Positions 33,710 to 43,281 of a stretch of 64,000 bases of DNA are shown piece by piece. A program made the translations under genes and the position numbers. How positions within the stretch are numbered: the first letter of the stretch is position 1; each line of letters opens with the position of its first letter. This stretch comes from Oscillatoria sp. FACHB-1407 (GTDB taxonomy: Bacteria; Cyanobacteriota; Cyanobacteriia; Elainellales; Elainellaceae), in contig NZ_JACJSA010000003.1 of assembly GCF_014697545.1 (NCBI RefSeq), positions 1 to 64,000 of the forward strand, read 5' to 3'. The notes under the pieces are model-generated. The model saw only the letters and a program-made list of their open reading frames with translations, made no database searches and was not told where the DNA came from.

Positions 33710-34144
33710 TCAGACGCCCGTCGAGCCAAAGCCCCCTTCGCCTCTAGAGGTTGACTCTAACTCTTCAACCGCTTGCACCGTCACAGGATAAACAGGTTTG
33801 ATGACCATTTGCGCAATTTTCATGCCGATCGCAACGTGAAAAGGGGCTTTGCCATGGTTAATCAGAATCACTCCCACTTCCCCCCGGTACCCCTCATCAA
33901 TAGTGCCGGGGGTATTTAGAACCGTCACTTGATGCTTGAGGGCTAACCCGCTTCGAGGTCTGACCTGAGCCTCCGTGCAAGGGGGCAATTGGATGCTTAG
34001 CCCCGTGGGAATGAGGGCACTGCCTCCTGGTTCAATGAGTGTGTCAACGGTCGAGAATAAATCTAAGCCTGCGTCTCCGGGATGGGCATAGTGGGGCAAG
34101 CGGGCATTTTCGTTGAGTAGCTTAACTTTTAAAGTCAGATCCAT
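33710..34144 (-). CDS. dut: dUTP diphosphatase
   Basis: 144 residues, trimeric dUTPase. All five motifs are visible: DAGLDL (24-29), RPRSGLAL (62-69), [14 protein letters not shown] with catalytic D83, the motif IV region IAQMVI, and the C-terminal [10 protein letters not shown] that closes over the site. It hydrolyses dUTP to dUMP, limiting uracil in DNA and feeding dTMP synthesis. The next minus-strand gene upstream is the thymidylate synthase-like fusion, a sensible partner. Confidence 0.97.
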   Translation of the reverse strand: MDLTLKVKLLNENARLPHYAHPGDAGLDLFSTVDTLIEPGGSALIPTGLSIQLPPCTEAQVRPRSGLALKHQVTVLNTPGTIDEGYRGEVGVILINHGKAPFHVAIGMKIAQMVIKPVYPVTVQAVEELESTSRGEGGFGSTGV

Positions 34145-34328
34145 CGGTGATGGGGGAATGGGAGTTGGGTCAATCGTCCATCGTCAACGGTTCGTCGTCA
34201 GTTGTCAATTCTTATCACTGACCTGTTTCTCTTGAATCGCTTTGGATAAAGAGTATAGCCGTAGCCACATTCGGGGGCGGTGGTGAGTCAGAAGGCTTCC
34301 CCAGGGTAGTGCCCTGGAGGGAAGGATG

Positions 34329-34375
34329 GTGAGAGGGTGTGAGATTGCGAAATGCCCTCGCTCATACCCTCTCAC
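34329..34375. repeat. 15-base inverted repeat
   Basis: GTGAGAGGGTGTGAG and CTCATACCCTCTCAC pair at 14 of 15 positions around a 17-base loop. Confidence 0.8.
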
Positions 34376-34409
34376 GGTCGCTCTCTTAGTTCCCATCCTT
34401 TCCTAAATA

Positions 34410-34582
34410 ACGTCAGTTCGGTTTAGGAGCCCGGCGAATGAATTCGCAGCTACTAGAGCGAAGTCCGCCGACGCGGACTCCGGAAGATGCAGGATTTGAC
34501 GAACCGACGCAGGTCGGTTTTGCTTCTATAGCGGCGGTTTTAACCGCCGAAATTCTGATCCCGAATTCACATTAAACACGTT
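34410..34582 (+). repeat. F1 triple-hairpin repeat, copy D
   Basis: ACGTCAGTTCGGTTTAGGAG left end; stems AGTCCGC-CGAC-GCGGACT, AACCGAC-GCAG-GTCGGTT and CGGCGGTT-TT-AACCGCCG; right end GATCCCGAATTCACATTAAA. The most complete plus-strand copy. Confidence 0.92.
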
Positions 34583-34696
34583 AGATAGGACTACCCACTT
34601 ATGGAGGTGCTTCCAATAGTTGCTCCAGGAGGCACCTTCACCGCTCCATTTCCAGGCAGGAGCCTGGAAACGAGGTTTAGGCTTGCTCCCCACTCC

Positions 34697-36229
34697 CTAC
34701 TCCCCATTCCCTACTCCCGCCTTTAGAGGTTTATCCTGCTCATAACTAAAGTGCTCTGGTCGAGTCAGGGCAATCTCAGCTTTCTGCAATTCTGCGCCGA
34801 GATAAAGCGCGTGTTCGGGTTGCAGAGCAGGGCAATCAGCGGCAATTTGTCGATAAAGCTGTGTAGCAGATCGCCCAGAATAGCAGTTGATAGCTTCGCC
34901 TGAGCCAGGAGTAAGGTGTTCAACCAAAATCTCGTTCTGCTGAACCGCAATGGTGAAACTGCCAACCGGGTCGGCATAGTCTCGTTGCTGGCAGATTTTG
35001 GGGTATTGGGATTCAATCAGGCGATCGCTATTTTCCCAGCAGTCGTCATAAATATGAGCACTCTGGCTAACGGTAATCAATGGACCCAATGTGAGAGGGG
35101 TAGAGGTGCGAGTGCTGATCTCCTGTAGGATATGTTGCTGCAATGCTCGCAACCCCATCGCGTTAGCAACCCACGCCGAAAACATGTCATTACTCCGAAA
35201 GGTGGCAGTCAGCGAAAGTTCTCCATCCACCACTCGTACCCAGATGTGATTCAGACAGGGTGGACTGTCGCCTGCAACATGATCATTCACATCCCATAGA
35301 GACATTACGGCTCTGGCAGAGTTGAGATCAACCGATAGTTTCTCAATCACTTGTTGAATTTGGTCTTGCCCAAACCACGATCGCAAGCGTTGACCATAGG
35401 TATATTTCACGCCTTCTCGCAGGGGAGCGTCGTCCAAAATTTGGGAGATGTATTGTTGAATGAAGGGGCGATCGACCGGGAGGTAATTGGGTTCTGGAAA
35501 ATAGAACCCATCTGGTTCGTCAGTGACGATCGCCACCAGATCAATCAATTCCTGCCAGTGTCCATCATAGGCAGTGGGGCGAATCGTCCCTGTTGTTTTG
35601 ATGCGATGAATGATTTTGACCCAGGTTTCCGCAATGGTTTTGCCCTCAATACGGTGTCCATAGCGCACGCCCGGAAGCGTTGTTGGCGTTAACGGAGCTT
35701 GCGGAAAGGTGAGTGCAGTTCCCCAAGCGACAACTTCTCCTCGTGCGGCAAAGGTCTGTACCTGTTGTACTGCTTCAGCGATCGACTTTGCCTCACGCCA
35801 TTCCAGCGACTGCCGCAACTGTTCCAACGCCTCCAGTGGAATCTCAATGTCGATGTAGCCTGTGATGGGCGACTGCACCACCCAACAGTCGCGTCCCGTG
35901 TCGGTTTTACCTGGCTTAACACCATTCCTCAAAAAGTCGAGTAAGCAGGTACACGCTCCAGCGTTTTGATCTTCCTTCGTAGCATTCAAAACCACTAGAA
36001 ACCGCACCTGAGGATTAGCGAACAGATTGCGAAGCAACAGACTGATGCCACGAGTGGGGCTATACAGTTGCCCGATGACTCCATATTCGTGGGGGCGCAA
36101 CTTTTTGGCGATCGCCCCTTTGACCGTCCATCCCGTGACAATGGCAGTCTGACCCGTTCCGCAAATCAGTTGATTAGGCTTGTACTTTGGCTGGTATTGT
36201 AGTGCTGCGCTTTGACCCGTCGCGACCAT
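34697..36229 (-). CDS. MtrA-like (DUF4346) and thymidylate synthase-like fusion
   Basis: 510 residues. The C-terminal half (about 250-400) has thymidylate synthase marks: YTYGQRLRSW, DQIQQVIEKLSVDLNSARAV, catalytic cysteine C325 in GDSPPCLNHIW, LTATFRSND (R345-S-N-D348) with N at about 356, and SAHIY near 393. The N-terminal 1-170 (TGQTAIVTGWTVKGAIAKKL, GISLLLRNLFANPQVRFLVVL) resembles DUF4346, a relative of methanogen MtrA. Together this suggests a folate/pterin-linked dTMP (or dCMP hydroxymethyl) synthase; the N-terminal role is unknown. dut lies downstream on the same strand. The last residues (AGVGNGE) come from a GGGAATGGGGAGTAG repeat. Confidence 0.82.
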   Translation of the reverse strand: MVATGQSAALQYQPKYKPNQLICGTGQTAIVTGWTVKGAIAKKLRPHEYGVIGQLYSPTRGISLLLRNLFANPQVRFLVVLNATKEDQNAGACTCLLDFLRNGVKPGKTDTGRDCWVVQSPITGYIDIEIPLEALEQLRQSLEWREAKSIAEAVQQVQTFAARGEVVAWGTALTFPQAPLTPTTLPGVRYGHRIEGKTIAETWVKIIHRIKTTGTIRPTAYDGHWQELIDLVAIVTDEPDGFYFPEPNYLPVDRPFIQQYISQILDDAPLREGVKYTYGQRLRSWFGQDQIQQVIEKLSVDLNSARAVMSLWDVNDHVAGDSPPCLNHIWVRVVDGELSLTATFRSNDMFSAWVANAMGLRALQQHILQEISTRTSTPLTLGPLITVSQSAHIYDDCWENSDRLIESQYPKICQQRDYADPVGSFTIAVQQNEILVEHLTPGSGEAINCYSGRSATQLYRQIAADCPALQPEHALYLGAELQKAEIALTRPEHFSYEQDKPLKAGVGNGE

Positions 36230-36320
36230 GAGGGATTCAACCGTGAGAAATTGAGGGGATTTAGATTAAAAGTTCATTATCTGTCACCTGGCGATCGCTG
36301 ATGCTGAGTCAATTGTTAAT

Positions 36321-36424
36321 TCTTAGTACTGCTATTCACAGATAGGGTTTGGAAATAAAACCAGGGGTTCCACCCCTGCACCTCAAATTTCCCACCCTTA
36401 TTTACGACGAGTTGTACTTAGGAA
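36321..36424 (-). repeat. Repeat family F4, copy 2 (inverted)
   Basis: Reverse complement of 18805-18925: CTTAGTACTG, GATAGGGTTTGGAAATAAAA, CCAGGGGTTCCACCCCTG, CCCTTATTTACGACGAGTTG. Confidence 0.85.
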
Positions 36425-36571
36425 TCATGAATTAAATAACCTGAAAAACGGCAACCCCATGTACGGGCGCGGCATTCGGCAGAGGGTTCTGAAACAATGG
36501 CAAGGGCTTTTGACCGAATGCCATGTCCCTACGCCAGGAATGACACCTTCATAAATTCACGATCCTTAGGT
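36418..36571 (+). repeat. Hairpin repeat family F5, variant with GGCATTCGG core
   Basis: Ends CTTAGGAATCATGAATT and AATTCACGATCCTTAGG are imperfect inverted repeats. Inside, GTACGGGCGCGGCATTCGG pairs with CCGAATGCCATGTCCCTAC. Confidence 0.7.
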
Positions 36572-36723
36572 TCGTGGATTTAGCTGTTGCTGATAATCTG
36601 TGAATTTCGTAGGGGTGTCTCGCGAAACGCCCCTACAACGGTGATTAGTTTTTGAGAATCATATCTACGTCACAACGCCACCCACCTCTACCCAAGATGG
36701 AACTGATTAAATTCCCATTCCTG
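36566..36723 (+). repeat. Hairpin repeat family F5, variant with GTTTCGCGAAAC-type core
   Basis: Starts CCTTAGGTTCGTGGATTTAG, ends GATTAAATTCCCATTCCTGAG. Contains GTAGGGGTGTCTCGCGAAACG followed by CCCCTAC, related to the centre of MITE F2. Confidence 0.6.
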
Positions 36724-36907
36724 AGTTGACGAGTGGCTATGATCCTTAATCCTTGCCCCTCTACTCCCCTACTCCTCAGCCCTATTTATCTGAAAGACGT
36801 GGATGATAAGTATTCCTACTCAAACGTTCTGTCAAGGGGAAAGGGGTTATATAATGAGCACATCTTTATCAAAAATTTACAATTGGGGCTAGCTAGGTTG
36901 TCATCCC

Positions 36908-39900
36908 ATGGTGCTGCAAAAATATACTCCGGCGATCGCTCTAACGCTATTATTTGCCTCTCCCGCCACTCCTAACCTCCTCGCGGACGCTTTAAGAAAC
37001 AACTTTTTCCTTGCTCAGTCCCCTGCCAGTCCAACTGCATTTCCGTTGCCGGGGGCAGTGCCAAGTGGCACCATCGTGCGAATCGATGGGGCAACGAGCA
37101 TGATTGTGATCAACGAGACGCTCAAGGAGCGGTTTGAGCAGCAGTATGTCGGGAGCCAGGTCACACTGCAAACCAAAGGAACCGATGCCGCGCTCCAGGC
37201 ACTTCGCGATGGGGGAATTGACCTAGCCGCTGTGGGGCGACCCCTGACCCAAGCTGAAAAAGCCGAGGGGTTTGTAGAAGTCCCGATTAGCCGTGAAAAA
37301 ATTGCAATTATTACCAGTCCTGAGAATCCGTTTAACGGTAACCTGACCTTTGCCCAATTTGCCCAAATCTTTCGTGGAGAGATTACGAACTGGTCAGAGC
37401 TAGGAGGCACGCCGGGAGCGATTCGCTTTGTCGATCGCCCCGATACCAGTGATACTCGTCAGGCATTGAGCAATTATCAGGTGTTCAAATCGGCTCCGTT
37501 TGAAACCGGAGCGAACACTACTCAGGTAGATCAAGACGACACAACCGCTGTGATCCAGGAACTCGGACAGAACGGCATCAGCTATGCGATCGCCAGTCAG
37601 GTGTTGGATCAACCGAATGTCAAGGTGATCCGGATGCACAGCACATTGCCGGATGATCCCCGCTACCCCTTTTCACAACCACGCGGGTATGTCTATTTCA
37701 AAACTGCCACTCCGGCGGCTCAAGCCTTTTTAGGCTATGCCACCGCTCCTGCCGGACAGGCCGCTGTGACCGAAGCAAAATTAGACGAAGCCGCAGCAGT
37801 TGCCTCTGGAGAAGCAGTTACCACGGCGGCTGAAGGGGCATCGGATGCCGCCGCAGCGGGAGTTGGAGTGGGCGTATTGGGGTCTGGGTTGATTGCCTTT
37901 AGCCCGGATGGACAGGCGATCGCCAGTGCGGCAGAAGACACCGCTCAACTGTGGGATCTGACTGGAAAACCGTTGGGACAATTACGCCACGGGGCAACCG
38001 TCACATCGGTTGCTTACAATCCCACTGGCAACGGTCTGTTAACTGCCGGAAAAGACGGTAATCTGCGGCTGTGGAGTGCTCAGGGAGAACCTGTGGGTGA
38101 ACCGCTAGAGGCGCACGATGGGGGAGTCAAAGCGGCTGTGTTTAGCCCCGACGGTCAAACCATTGCCAGTGGTGGTGAAGACGGTACGGTGAAGCTCTGG
38201 AGTGCCGATGGGCAACCTTTAGGGAACCCCCTCGATCATCAAGGTAAAGTAGCTGCGATCGCCTTTAGCCCCGATGGTCAAACCATTGCCAGTGGCGGTG
38301 AGGGCACGATTCGTCGGTGGGATGTGCAGGGTAATCCAGTCGGCACGCCAATCACGGTAGAGGGTGAGGTGTCCTCGCTCGCCTTCAGTCCAGATGGGCA
38401 GGCGATCGCGGTGGCCGATGCCGATGGCACGATCCGCCTGTGGGACTTGCAGGGCAATCCCATGGGGCAACCGATTCAGACCGGGGGAGATGTAACCTCC
38501 CTTGGCTTTAGCCCCGATGGACGAACCCTTTTAGCAACGGGGGAAGACGGCACCCTCCAACTATGGGGTTTACAGGGCGACCTGGTCGGCAAAATCTTTA
38601 ATGGCGATGAGGCGATCGCGGCTGCCTTTAGCCCTGACGGTCAAACCATTGCGGGAGTCGGGGAAGATGGAGTGGTAACCCTGGTCAGCGCAGAAGGAAC
38701 CCCCGTGGGTGAACCCTTTGGTGGAGATGCCGAGACTGGAACTGACCGAGGCTTTCCCCTGTGGTTGGTGTTGCTGATTCCGATCGCCCTGCTGGCATTG
38801 TTGTTGTGGTGGTTAAGCAAACGCCGCACCCCATCTGAGCCAACGGATACCTCTACGTCCACGGCTGTAGGGACGACAACCCCCACCACCGCAGCACCTT
38901 CCCCATCCACTGAAGGCACTGATCTGGCTTCCAGAGTAGGTTCAGTTATTGCTTCCGATCGCGAATCAATCTCCGGTGAGCGTTCTTCGGTTGCAGCCTC
39001 CCCATCAGAGGGCACAGCGACTCCTCCAGCCGCAGAAACCATCAACCCCGATTTTCCAGTCATTCCCCCGGCGGCGACACCCGTCGATACAACTCCTCCC
39101 GTTGAGGCTACGGCTCCCGTTGAGGCGACCGATGCAGGCATGGGAGCTGCTATTGCCGGAGGGGCCGCACTGGCAGCCGGTGCTGGAGTCGGCGCATTGC
39201 CCCTACTAACCCGGTTGGTGTCTGGAGGTGATAGTCAGTTGACCCTCACCCCCTATAGCCCCAATCAAGTGCAAGCACGCTGGACAGTGTCCAATACCGA
39301 TCGGGCGATCGCTCAACAACAAGGCGGACAGCAGTTTGCCGTGCGGCTCTACGATGTCACGGGTCTGGATCTGGAGACACAAGCCCCCCACAGTGTGCAG
39401 CAGATCACGGCGGATGAGCAAACTCAGCCGTTGTTACTCGCAATTCCAACTGACGAACGCGACTATCTGGCAGAGGTGGGTTACACCGCCGCTGATGGAC
39501 AGTGGTTGGCTCTGGCGCGTTCGAATGCCGTTCGCCTGCCTAGCGGGTTTGACAATGCTGCAACGGTTGTGGCGACCCCCCCGACAGACACGCCGACTCA
39601 GGTCGCCGCTGCGCTGCTCGATCAAGCTGATGGGGCGTTTCCGACTCCCACCAGTCCACCTGCGTTGGGGATTGGTGGAGCCGCACTGGCAGCCGGATTG
39701 GGTGCAGCGGCAACGGCATCGCTATCGGGAGACGATGACCAATCACTGGTCGAAGCCAGCAAGTTTAATGTGGGGCAAACAGATCTCTCCGCTGAAGCCC
39801 TGGCAGATGTCGATGCCAACCTACCTGACCTGCCGGAAGGCTATGGTGAGAGTCGCATTGTCCTGATGCCTCGCGATCCGCAGTGGGCATATGCTTACTG

Positions 39901-40774
39901 GGATGTGCCTAACAACCATAAAGAGGAGTTGCGCCGTCAGGGAGGGGAGCGGTTAGCTCTGCGTCTCTATGACGTCACCGACATTGACTTGAATGCTCAG
40001 CGTCCCCATAGCTTGCAGGAATTTGCCTGTGAAGAAATGGCACGCGACTGGTATCTGCCGATCCCGGTGAGCGATCGCGACTATGTAGCTGAGATTGGTT
40101 ATCTCACGGCTGAGGGTCGCTGGCTCATGCTGGCGCGGTCTGCCCCTGCCCATATTCCACCTGTATATCCCTCGGATTGGTTTGAAGAGCATTTTATGAC
40201 CATCAGTTGGGATGAAGACCTGCGCGGCAGAACCCTGTATACCCTGATTCCACCCAGCCAACGGTCAGCGATCGCCCCCGAAAATCCGTTGTATGACCGC
40301 ATCTTCGACATGGCACAGTCGGCTGAGGCGCAGCGCGTTGCGGGGTCGCTCTATGGTTCGATGCAGATGGTGCCGGGGCAAGCCATCAGTTCCTACGTCT
40401 TCCCGTCAGGGGTGGGTATGTGGGCGTTGCCAACCATGTCTATGTCGGGCATTGGCATGTCGGGGATCGGTTTCTCTGCGTCCGTTCCGGCGATTCGCCC
40501 GCGCAAATTCTGGTTGGTTGCGGATGCCGAGTTGATTGTCTACGGGGCAACTGAACCCGATGCGACGGTTACCATTGGCGATCGCGTTATCCAACTCAGC
40601 CCCGACGGCACCTTCCGCTTCCAAATGTCCTTCCAGGATGGCTTCATCGACTATCCGATTCAGGCTGTCGCCGCCGATGGTGAACAAACCCGCTCCATCC
40701 ATATGGAGTTTGAACGCGAAACCCCCGAACGTCGCACGAATACTAAAGACGAGGCGATCGACGAGTGGTTGTAG
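36908..40774 (+). CDS. PstS-like / WD40 / TM / DUF4912 fusion protein
   Basis: 1288 residues. An export signal-like N-terminus is followed by a phosphate-binding-protein-like domain (about 53-285; IVRIDGATSM, DLAAVGRPLT, FRGEITNWSELGG). An Ala/Gly linker leads to about seven WD40 repeats (327-605, AFSPDGQTIASGGEDGTVKLW) and one membrane helix (616-636, PLWLVLLIPIALLALLLWWL). After an Ser/Thr/Pro linker come two DUF4912-like modules, about 775-885 and 985-1090 (RIVLMPRDPQWAYAYWDVP, RLALRLYDVTDIDL), and a beta-rich end. Topology would place the binding domain and propeller in the periplasm and DUF4912 in the cytoplasm, suggesting transmembrane sensing. Function unknown. Confidence 0.85.
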   Translation: MVLQKYTPAIALTLLFASPATPNLLADALRNNFFLAQSPASPTAFPLPGAVPSGTIVRIDGATSMIVINETLKERFEQQYVGSQVTLQTKGTDAALQALRDGGIDLAAVGRPLTQAEKAEGFVEVPISREKIAIITSPENPFNGNLTFAQFAQIFRGEITNWSELGGTPGAIRFVDRPDTSDTRQALSNYQVFKSAPFETGANTTQVDQDDTTAVIQELGQNGISYAIASQVLDQPNVKVIRMHSTLPDDPRYPFSQPRGYVYFKTATPAAQAFLGYATAPAGQAAVTEAKLDEAAAVASGEAVTTAAEGASDAAAAGVGVGVLGSGLIAFSPDGQAIASAAEDTAQLWDLTGKPLGQLRHGATVTSVAYNPTGNGLLTAGKDGNLRLWSAQGEPVGEPLEAHDGGVKAAVFSPDGQTIASGGEDGTVKLWSADGQPLGNPLDHQGKVAAIAFSPDGQTIASGGEGTIRRWDVQGNPVGTPITVEGEVSSLAFSPDGQAIAVADADGTIRLWDLQGNPMGQPIQTGGDVTSLGFSPDGRTLLATGEDGTLQLWGLQGDLVGKIFNGDEAIAAAFSPDGQTIAGVGEDGVVTLVSAEGTPVGEPFGGDAETGTDRGFPLWLVLLIPIALLALLLWWLSKRRTPSEPTDTSTSTAVGTTTPTTAAPSPSTEGTDLASRVGSVIASDRESISGERSSVAASPSEGTATPPAAETINPDFPVIPPAATPVDTTPPVEATAPVEATDAGMGAAIAGGAALAAGAGVGALPLLTRLVSGGDSQLTLTPYSPNQVQARWTVSNTDRAIAQQQGGQQFAVRLYDVTGLDLETQAPHSVQQITADEQTQPLLLAIPTDERDYLAEVGYTAADGQWLALARSNAVRLPSGFDNAATVVATPPTDTPTQVAAALLDQADGAFPTPTSPPALGIGGAALAAGLGAAATASLSGDDDQSLVEASKFNVGQTDLSAEALADVDANLPDLPEGYGESRIVLMPRDPQWAYAYWDVPNNHKEELRRQGGERLALRLYDVTDIDLNAQRPHSLQEFACEEMARDWYLPIPVSDRDYVAEIGYLTAEGRWLMLARSAPAHIPPVYPSDWFEEHFMTISWDEDLRGRTLYTLIPPSQRSAIAPENPLYDRIFDMAQSAEAQRVAGSLYGSMQMVPGQAISSYVFPSGVGMWALPTMSMSGIGMSGIGFSASVPAIRPRKFWLVADAELIVYGATEPDATVTIGDRVIQLSPDGTFRFQMSFQDGFIDYPIQAVAADGEQTRSIHMEFERETPERRTNTKDEAIDEWL

Positions 40775-40782
40775 AACAGGTA

Positions 40783-40815
40783 AGGGCAGGGTCACGATTA
40801 ATCGCGCCCCTGCCT
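40783..40815 (+). terminator. Hairpin after the DUF4912 fusion gene
   Basis: GGGCAGGG...CCCCTGCC around a CACGATTAATCGCGC core (a REP-palindrome variant), followed by TTTAAC. It may act as the terminator of the fusion gene. Confidence 0.5.
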
Positions 40816-40970
40816 TTAACATCGGAATCTTTCTATAGTTGATCTAAAGTTCAGTCCGCTTCTAGAAATGCCTTTCTAAGATAGAGATAGAGGCTATCTA
40901 GGAGTGGCAACCGTGGAAATGCTGATGTTGCCTCCTGGATGGCTTAAACCAAACAGCAAGGAGGGAATAC

Positions 40971-42047
40971 GTGACTGACACTGATCAATCCATCGATCTA
41001 AATCACAAATATGCCCTCGATCGAGACTCCACAACATTGTCTCGCCATGTCTTACAGCAGTTGCAAAGCTTTTCACCGGAAGCGCAAGACTTAAGTGCCC
41101 TGATGAATCGCATTGCACTGGCGGCAAAGTTAATTGCGCGTCGTCTAACTCGCGCAGGGCTAGTAGAAGATGCACTGGGCTTTACCGGACGAACCAATGT
41201 CCAAGGGGAAGCCGTCAAAAAAATGGATGTTTACGCCAATCAGGTATTTATCTCGGTTTTTGAGCAGAGCGGTTTGGTGTGCCGCCTTGCCTCCGAAGAG
41301 ATGGAAAAGCCTTATTACATTCCTGAAAACTGCCCCATTGGTCGTTACACCCTACTCTATGACCCAATTGATGGCTCATCCAACCTGGATACCAACCTGA
41401 ATGTCGGCGCGATTTTTGCGATTCGGCAACAGGAGGGAGAAGATCTCGATGGCACAGCAAAAGACTTGCTGCAAAGCGGTCGCAAACAAATCGCAGCAGG
41501 ATACGTGTTATTTGGACCCAGCACCATGCTGGTCTACTCCATCGGCACAGGGGTACACGCCTTTACACTTGATCCCAGCCTGGGAGAATTCATTCTCTCA
41601 AATGAAAACATCACCGTTCCGGAGCACGGACCCATCTATAGCGTCAACGAGGGTAACTTCTGGCAATGGGATGAGTCCATTCGGGATTACATTCGCTACG
41701 TTCATCGCCATGAAGGTTATACCGCTCGCTACGGAGGGGCATTGGTAGGAGATTTTCACCGCATCCTATTTCAGGGTGGTGTTTTCCTCTATCCCGGCAC
41801 GGTAAAAAAACCAGAGGGCAAATTACGGTTGCTGTATGAGTCTGCGCCGCTTGCCTATTTGATAGAGCAGGCAGGTGGTCGAGCCAGCACAGGGGATCAA
41901 GACATTTTGGATGTGGTTCCCGATCATATTCACATGCGAACTCCGTTGATCATTGGTAGCAAGGAGGATGTCGCACTCGTGGAGTCCTTTATTCAGGAAC
42001 GCCGCCGGGAGCAACAAGTCGAAGAAACGCTAGCTCCACAGCGTTAG
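40971..42047 (+). CDS. fbp: Class 1 fructose-1,6-bisphosphatase
   Basis: 358 residues. [22 protein letters not shown] is the class 1 metal/substrate signature; [29 protein letters not shown] is the family's C-terminal block. It makes fructose-6-phosphate in gluconeogenesis and the Calvin cycle. GTG start preceded by AAGGAGGG, the strongest Shine-Dalgarno in the cluster. It is first in fbp-tal-zwf-opcA, with spacers of 85, 220 and 154 bases, a gene order conserved in many cyanobacteria. Confidence 0.97.
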   Translation: MTDTDQSIDLNHKYALDRDSTTLSRHVLQQLQSFSPEAQDLSALMNRIALAAKLIARRLTRAGLVEDALGFTGRTNVQGEAVKKMDVYANQVFISVFEQSGLVCRLASEEMEKPYYIPENCPIGRYTLLYDPIDGSSNLDTNLNVGAIFAIRQQEGEDLDGTAKDLLQSGRKQIAAGYVLFGPSTMLVYSIGTGVHAFTLDPSLGEFILSNENITVPEHGPIYSVNEGNFWQWDESIRDYIRYVHRHEGYTARYGGALVGDFHRILFQGGVFLYPGTVKKPEGKLRLLYESAPLAYLIEQAGGRASTGDQDILDVVPDHIHMRTPLIIGSKEDVALVESFIQERRREQQVEETLAPQR

Positions 42048-42132
42048 CTCCATAACGTTAGTTAGAGGCTAACTCAGCCGATTCTCAGCAACATGATGTT
42101 TAGTAGGAACAACTATAGGAGCTATAGGGATA

Positions 42133-43281
42133 ATGACAGCCACAAATCACTTGCTTGAGATCAAGCAGTATGGTCAAAGTATTTGGATGGACAACTTAAC
42201 CCGCGACATATTGCAGTCGGGGGAATTGAAAGATCTCGTTGAAAACAAGGGCATTGCGGGGATCACTTCAAACCCTGCCATTTTTGAAAAAGCGATTAAC
42301 GGCAACAAAATTTATGATGCCGATATTGAAGCAGGGATTCGAGCAGGTAAGCCCGTTTTGGAGATCTACGAGTCACTGACGTTTGATGATATTCGCAATG
42401 CTTGTGATATCCTGCGTCCGGTGTATGAGTCCTCCAATGGGTTGGATGGATACGTCAGCATTGAGGTGCCTCCCACGATCGCCCGTGACACTCAAAAAAC
42501 CATTGAAGAGGCAAAGCGTTACTACAACGCGATCGGCAAAGAAAACGTGATGATCAAGATCCCCGGTACACCCGAAGGTCTGCCTGCGGTAGAAGCCACG
42601 ATCGCCGCTGGGATCAACGTCAACGTGACTCTCCTCTTCTCGGTGCAGAGCTACATCGATACAGCCTGGGCTTACATTCGCGGACTGGAAACCCGTGTTG
42701 CCAATGGTCAAGATGTCAGCAACATTGCCTCCGTTGCGAGCTTCTTCCTCAGCCGCATCGACAGCAACATCGACAAGCGCATCGACGACAAGCTGAAAGG
42801 CATCGACGAGCTTTCAGAAAAAGCCAAGTTACAAGCCGTGAAAGGTAAAGTAGCGATCGCTAACGCCAAAATTGCGTATCAGGAGTATAAAAAGATTATC
42901 CAGAGCGATCGCTGGCAAGCTCTGGTCGCCAAAGGGGCAAAGGTGCAACGTCTGCTGTGGGCGAGTACCAGCACCAAAGACCCTAACTACAGTGATGTCA
43001 TGTACGTTGACGAATTGGTGGGAGCCGATACAGTCAACACGTTGCCCCCCGCTACAATCGAAGCGTGTGCCGACCATTGTGATGTGGGCGATCGCATCGA
43101 AATGAACATCGACCAGGCATATCAGGTGATTGAGAACCTCAAAGATCCCGATATCAACATCGACATCAATCAAGTCATGGATGAGTTGCTCGACGAAGGC
43201 ATCGACAAATTCATTCAACCCTTCCAGTCCTTAATGGACTCCATGGAAGGCAAAATCAAACACCTGAGCAACGTCGCTTAA
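42133..43281 (+). CDS. tal: Transaldolase
   Basis: 382 residues. ITSNPAIFEKAI near the N-terminus, the Schiff-base lysine K142 in MIKIPGTPEG, and NVNVTLLFSVQSY are diagnostic. Catalyses transfer of a dihydroxyacetone unit between sedoheptulose-7-phosphate and glyceraldehyde-3-phosphate. Length is that of the longer cyanobacterial/plant subgroup. ATG preceded by TAGGAGCTATAGGGATA. Lies between fbp and zwf in the same direction. The 220-base spacer to zwf is filled by heptamer repeats. Confidence 0.96.
   Translation: MTATNHLLEIKQYGQSIWMDNLTRDILQSGELKDLVENKGIAGITSNPAIFEKAINGNKIYDADIEAGIRAGKPVLEIYESLTFDDIRNACDILRPVYESSNGLDGYVSIEVPPTIARDTQKTIEEAKRYYNAIGKENVMIKIPGTPEGLPAVEATIAAGINVNVTLLFSVQSYIDTAWAYIRGLETRVANGQDVSNIASVASFFLSRIDSNIDKRIDDKLKGIDELSEKAKLQAVKGKVAIANAKIAYQEYKKIIQSDRWQALVAKGAKVQRLLWASTSTKDPNYSDVMYVDELVGADTVNTLPPATIEACADHCDVGDRIEMNIDQAYQVIENLKDPDINIDINQVMDELLDEGIDKFIQPFQSLMDSMEGKIKHLSNVA

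Larger units (their letters stand above)
34145..34696. other. Repeat-rich spacer between the thymidylate synthase-like gene and dut
   Basis: 552 bases. Contains the hairpin at 34329-34375 and F1 copy D (34410-34582). A 63-codon frame at 34205-34396 translates common spacer repeats (ALPWGS) and is rejected. Confidence 0.6.
36230..36907. other. Spacer built of three repeats
   Basis: Between divergent genes. Holds F4 (reverse, 36321-36424) and two F5-type elements (36418-36571, 36566-36723) nearly end to end, leaving about 180 unique bases before the WD40 fusion gene. An 80-codon frame at 36733 overlaps the next gene's start region and is rejected. Confidence 0.65.

Noticed and set aside
34205-34396. 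63-codon minus-strand frame with an ALPWGS motif
   Set aside because: Encoded by common spacer palindromes; no binding site, and similar frames arise wherever these repeats occur.
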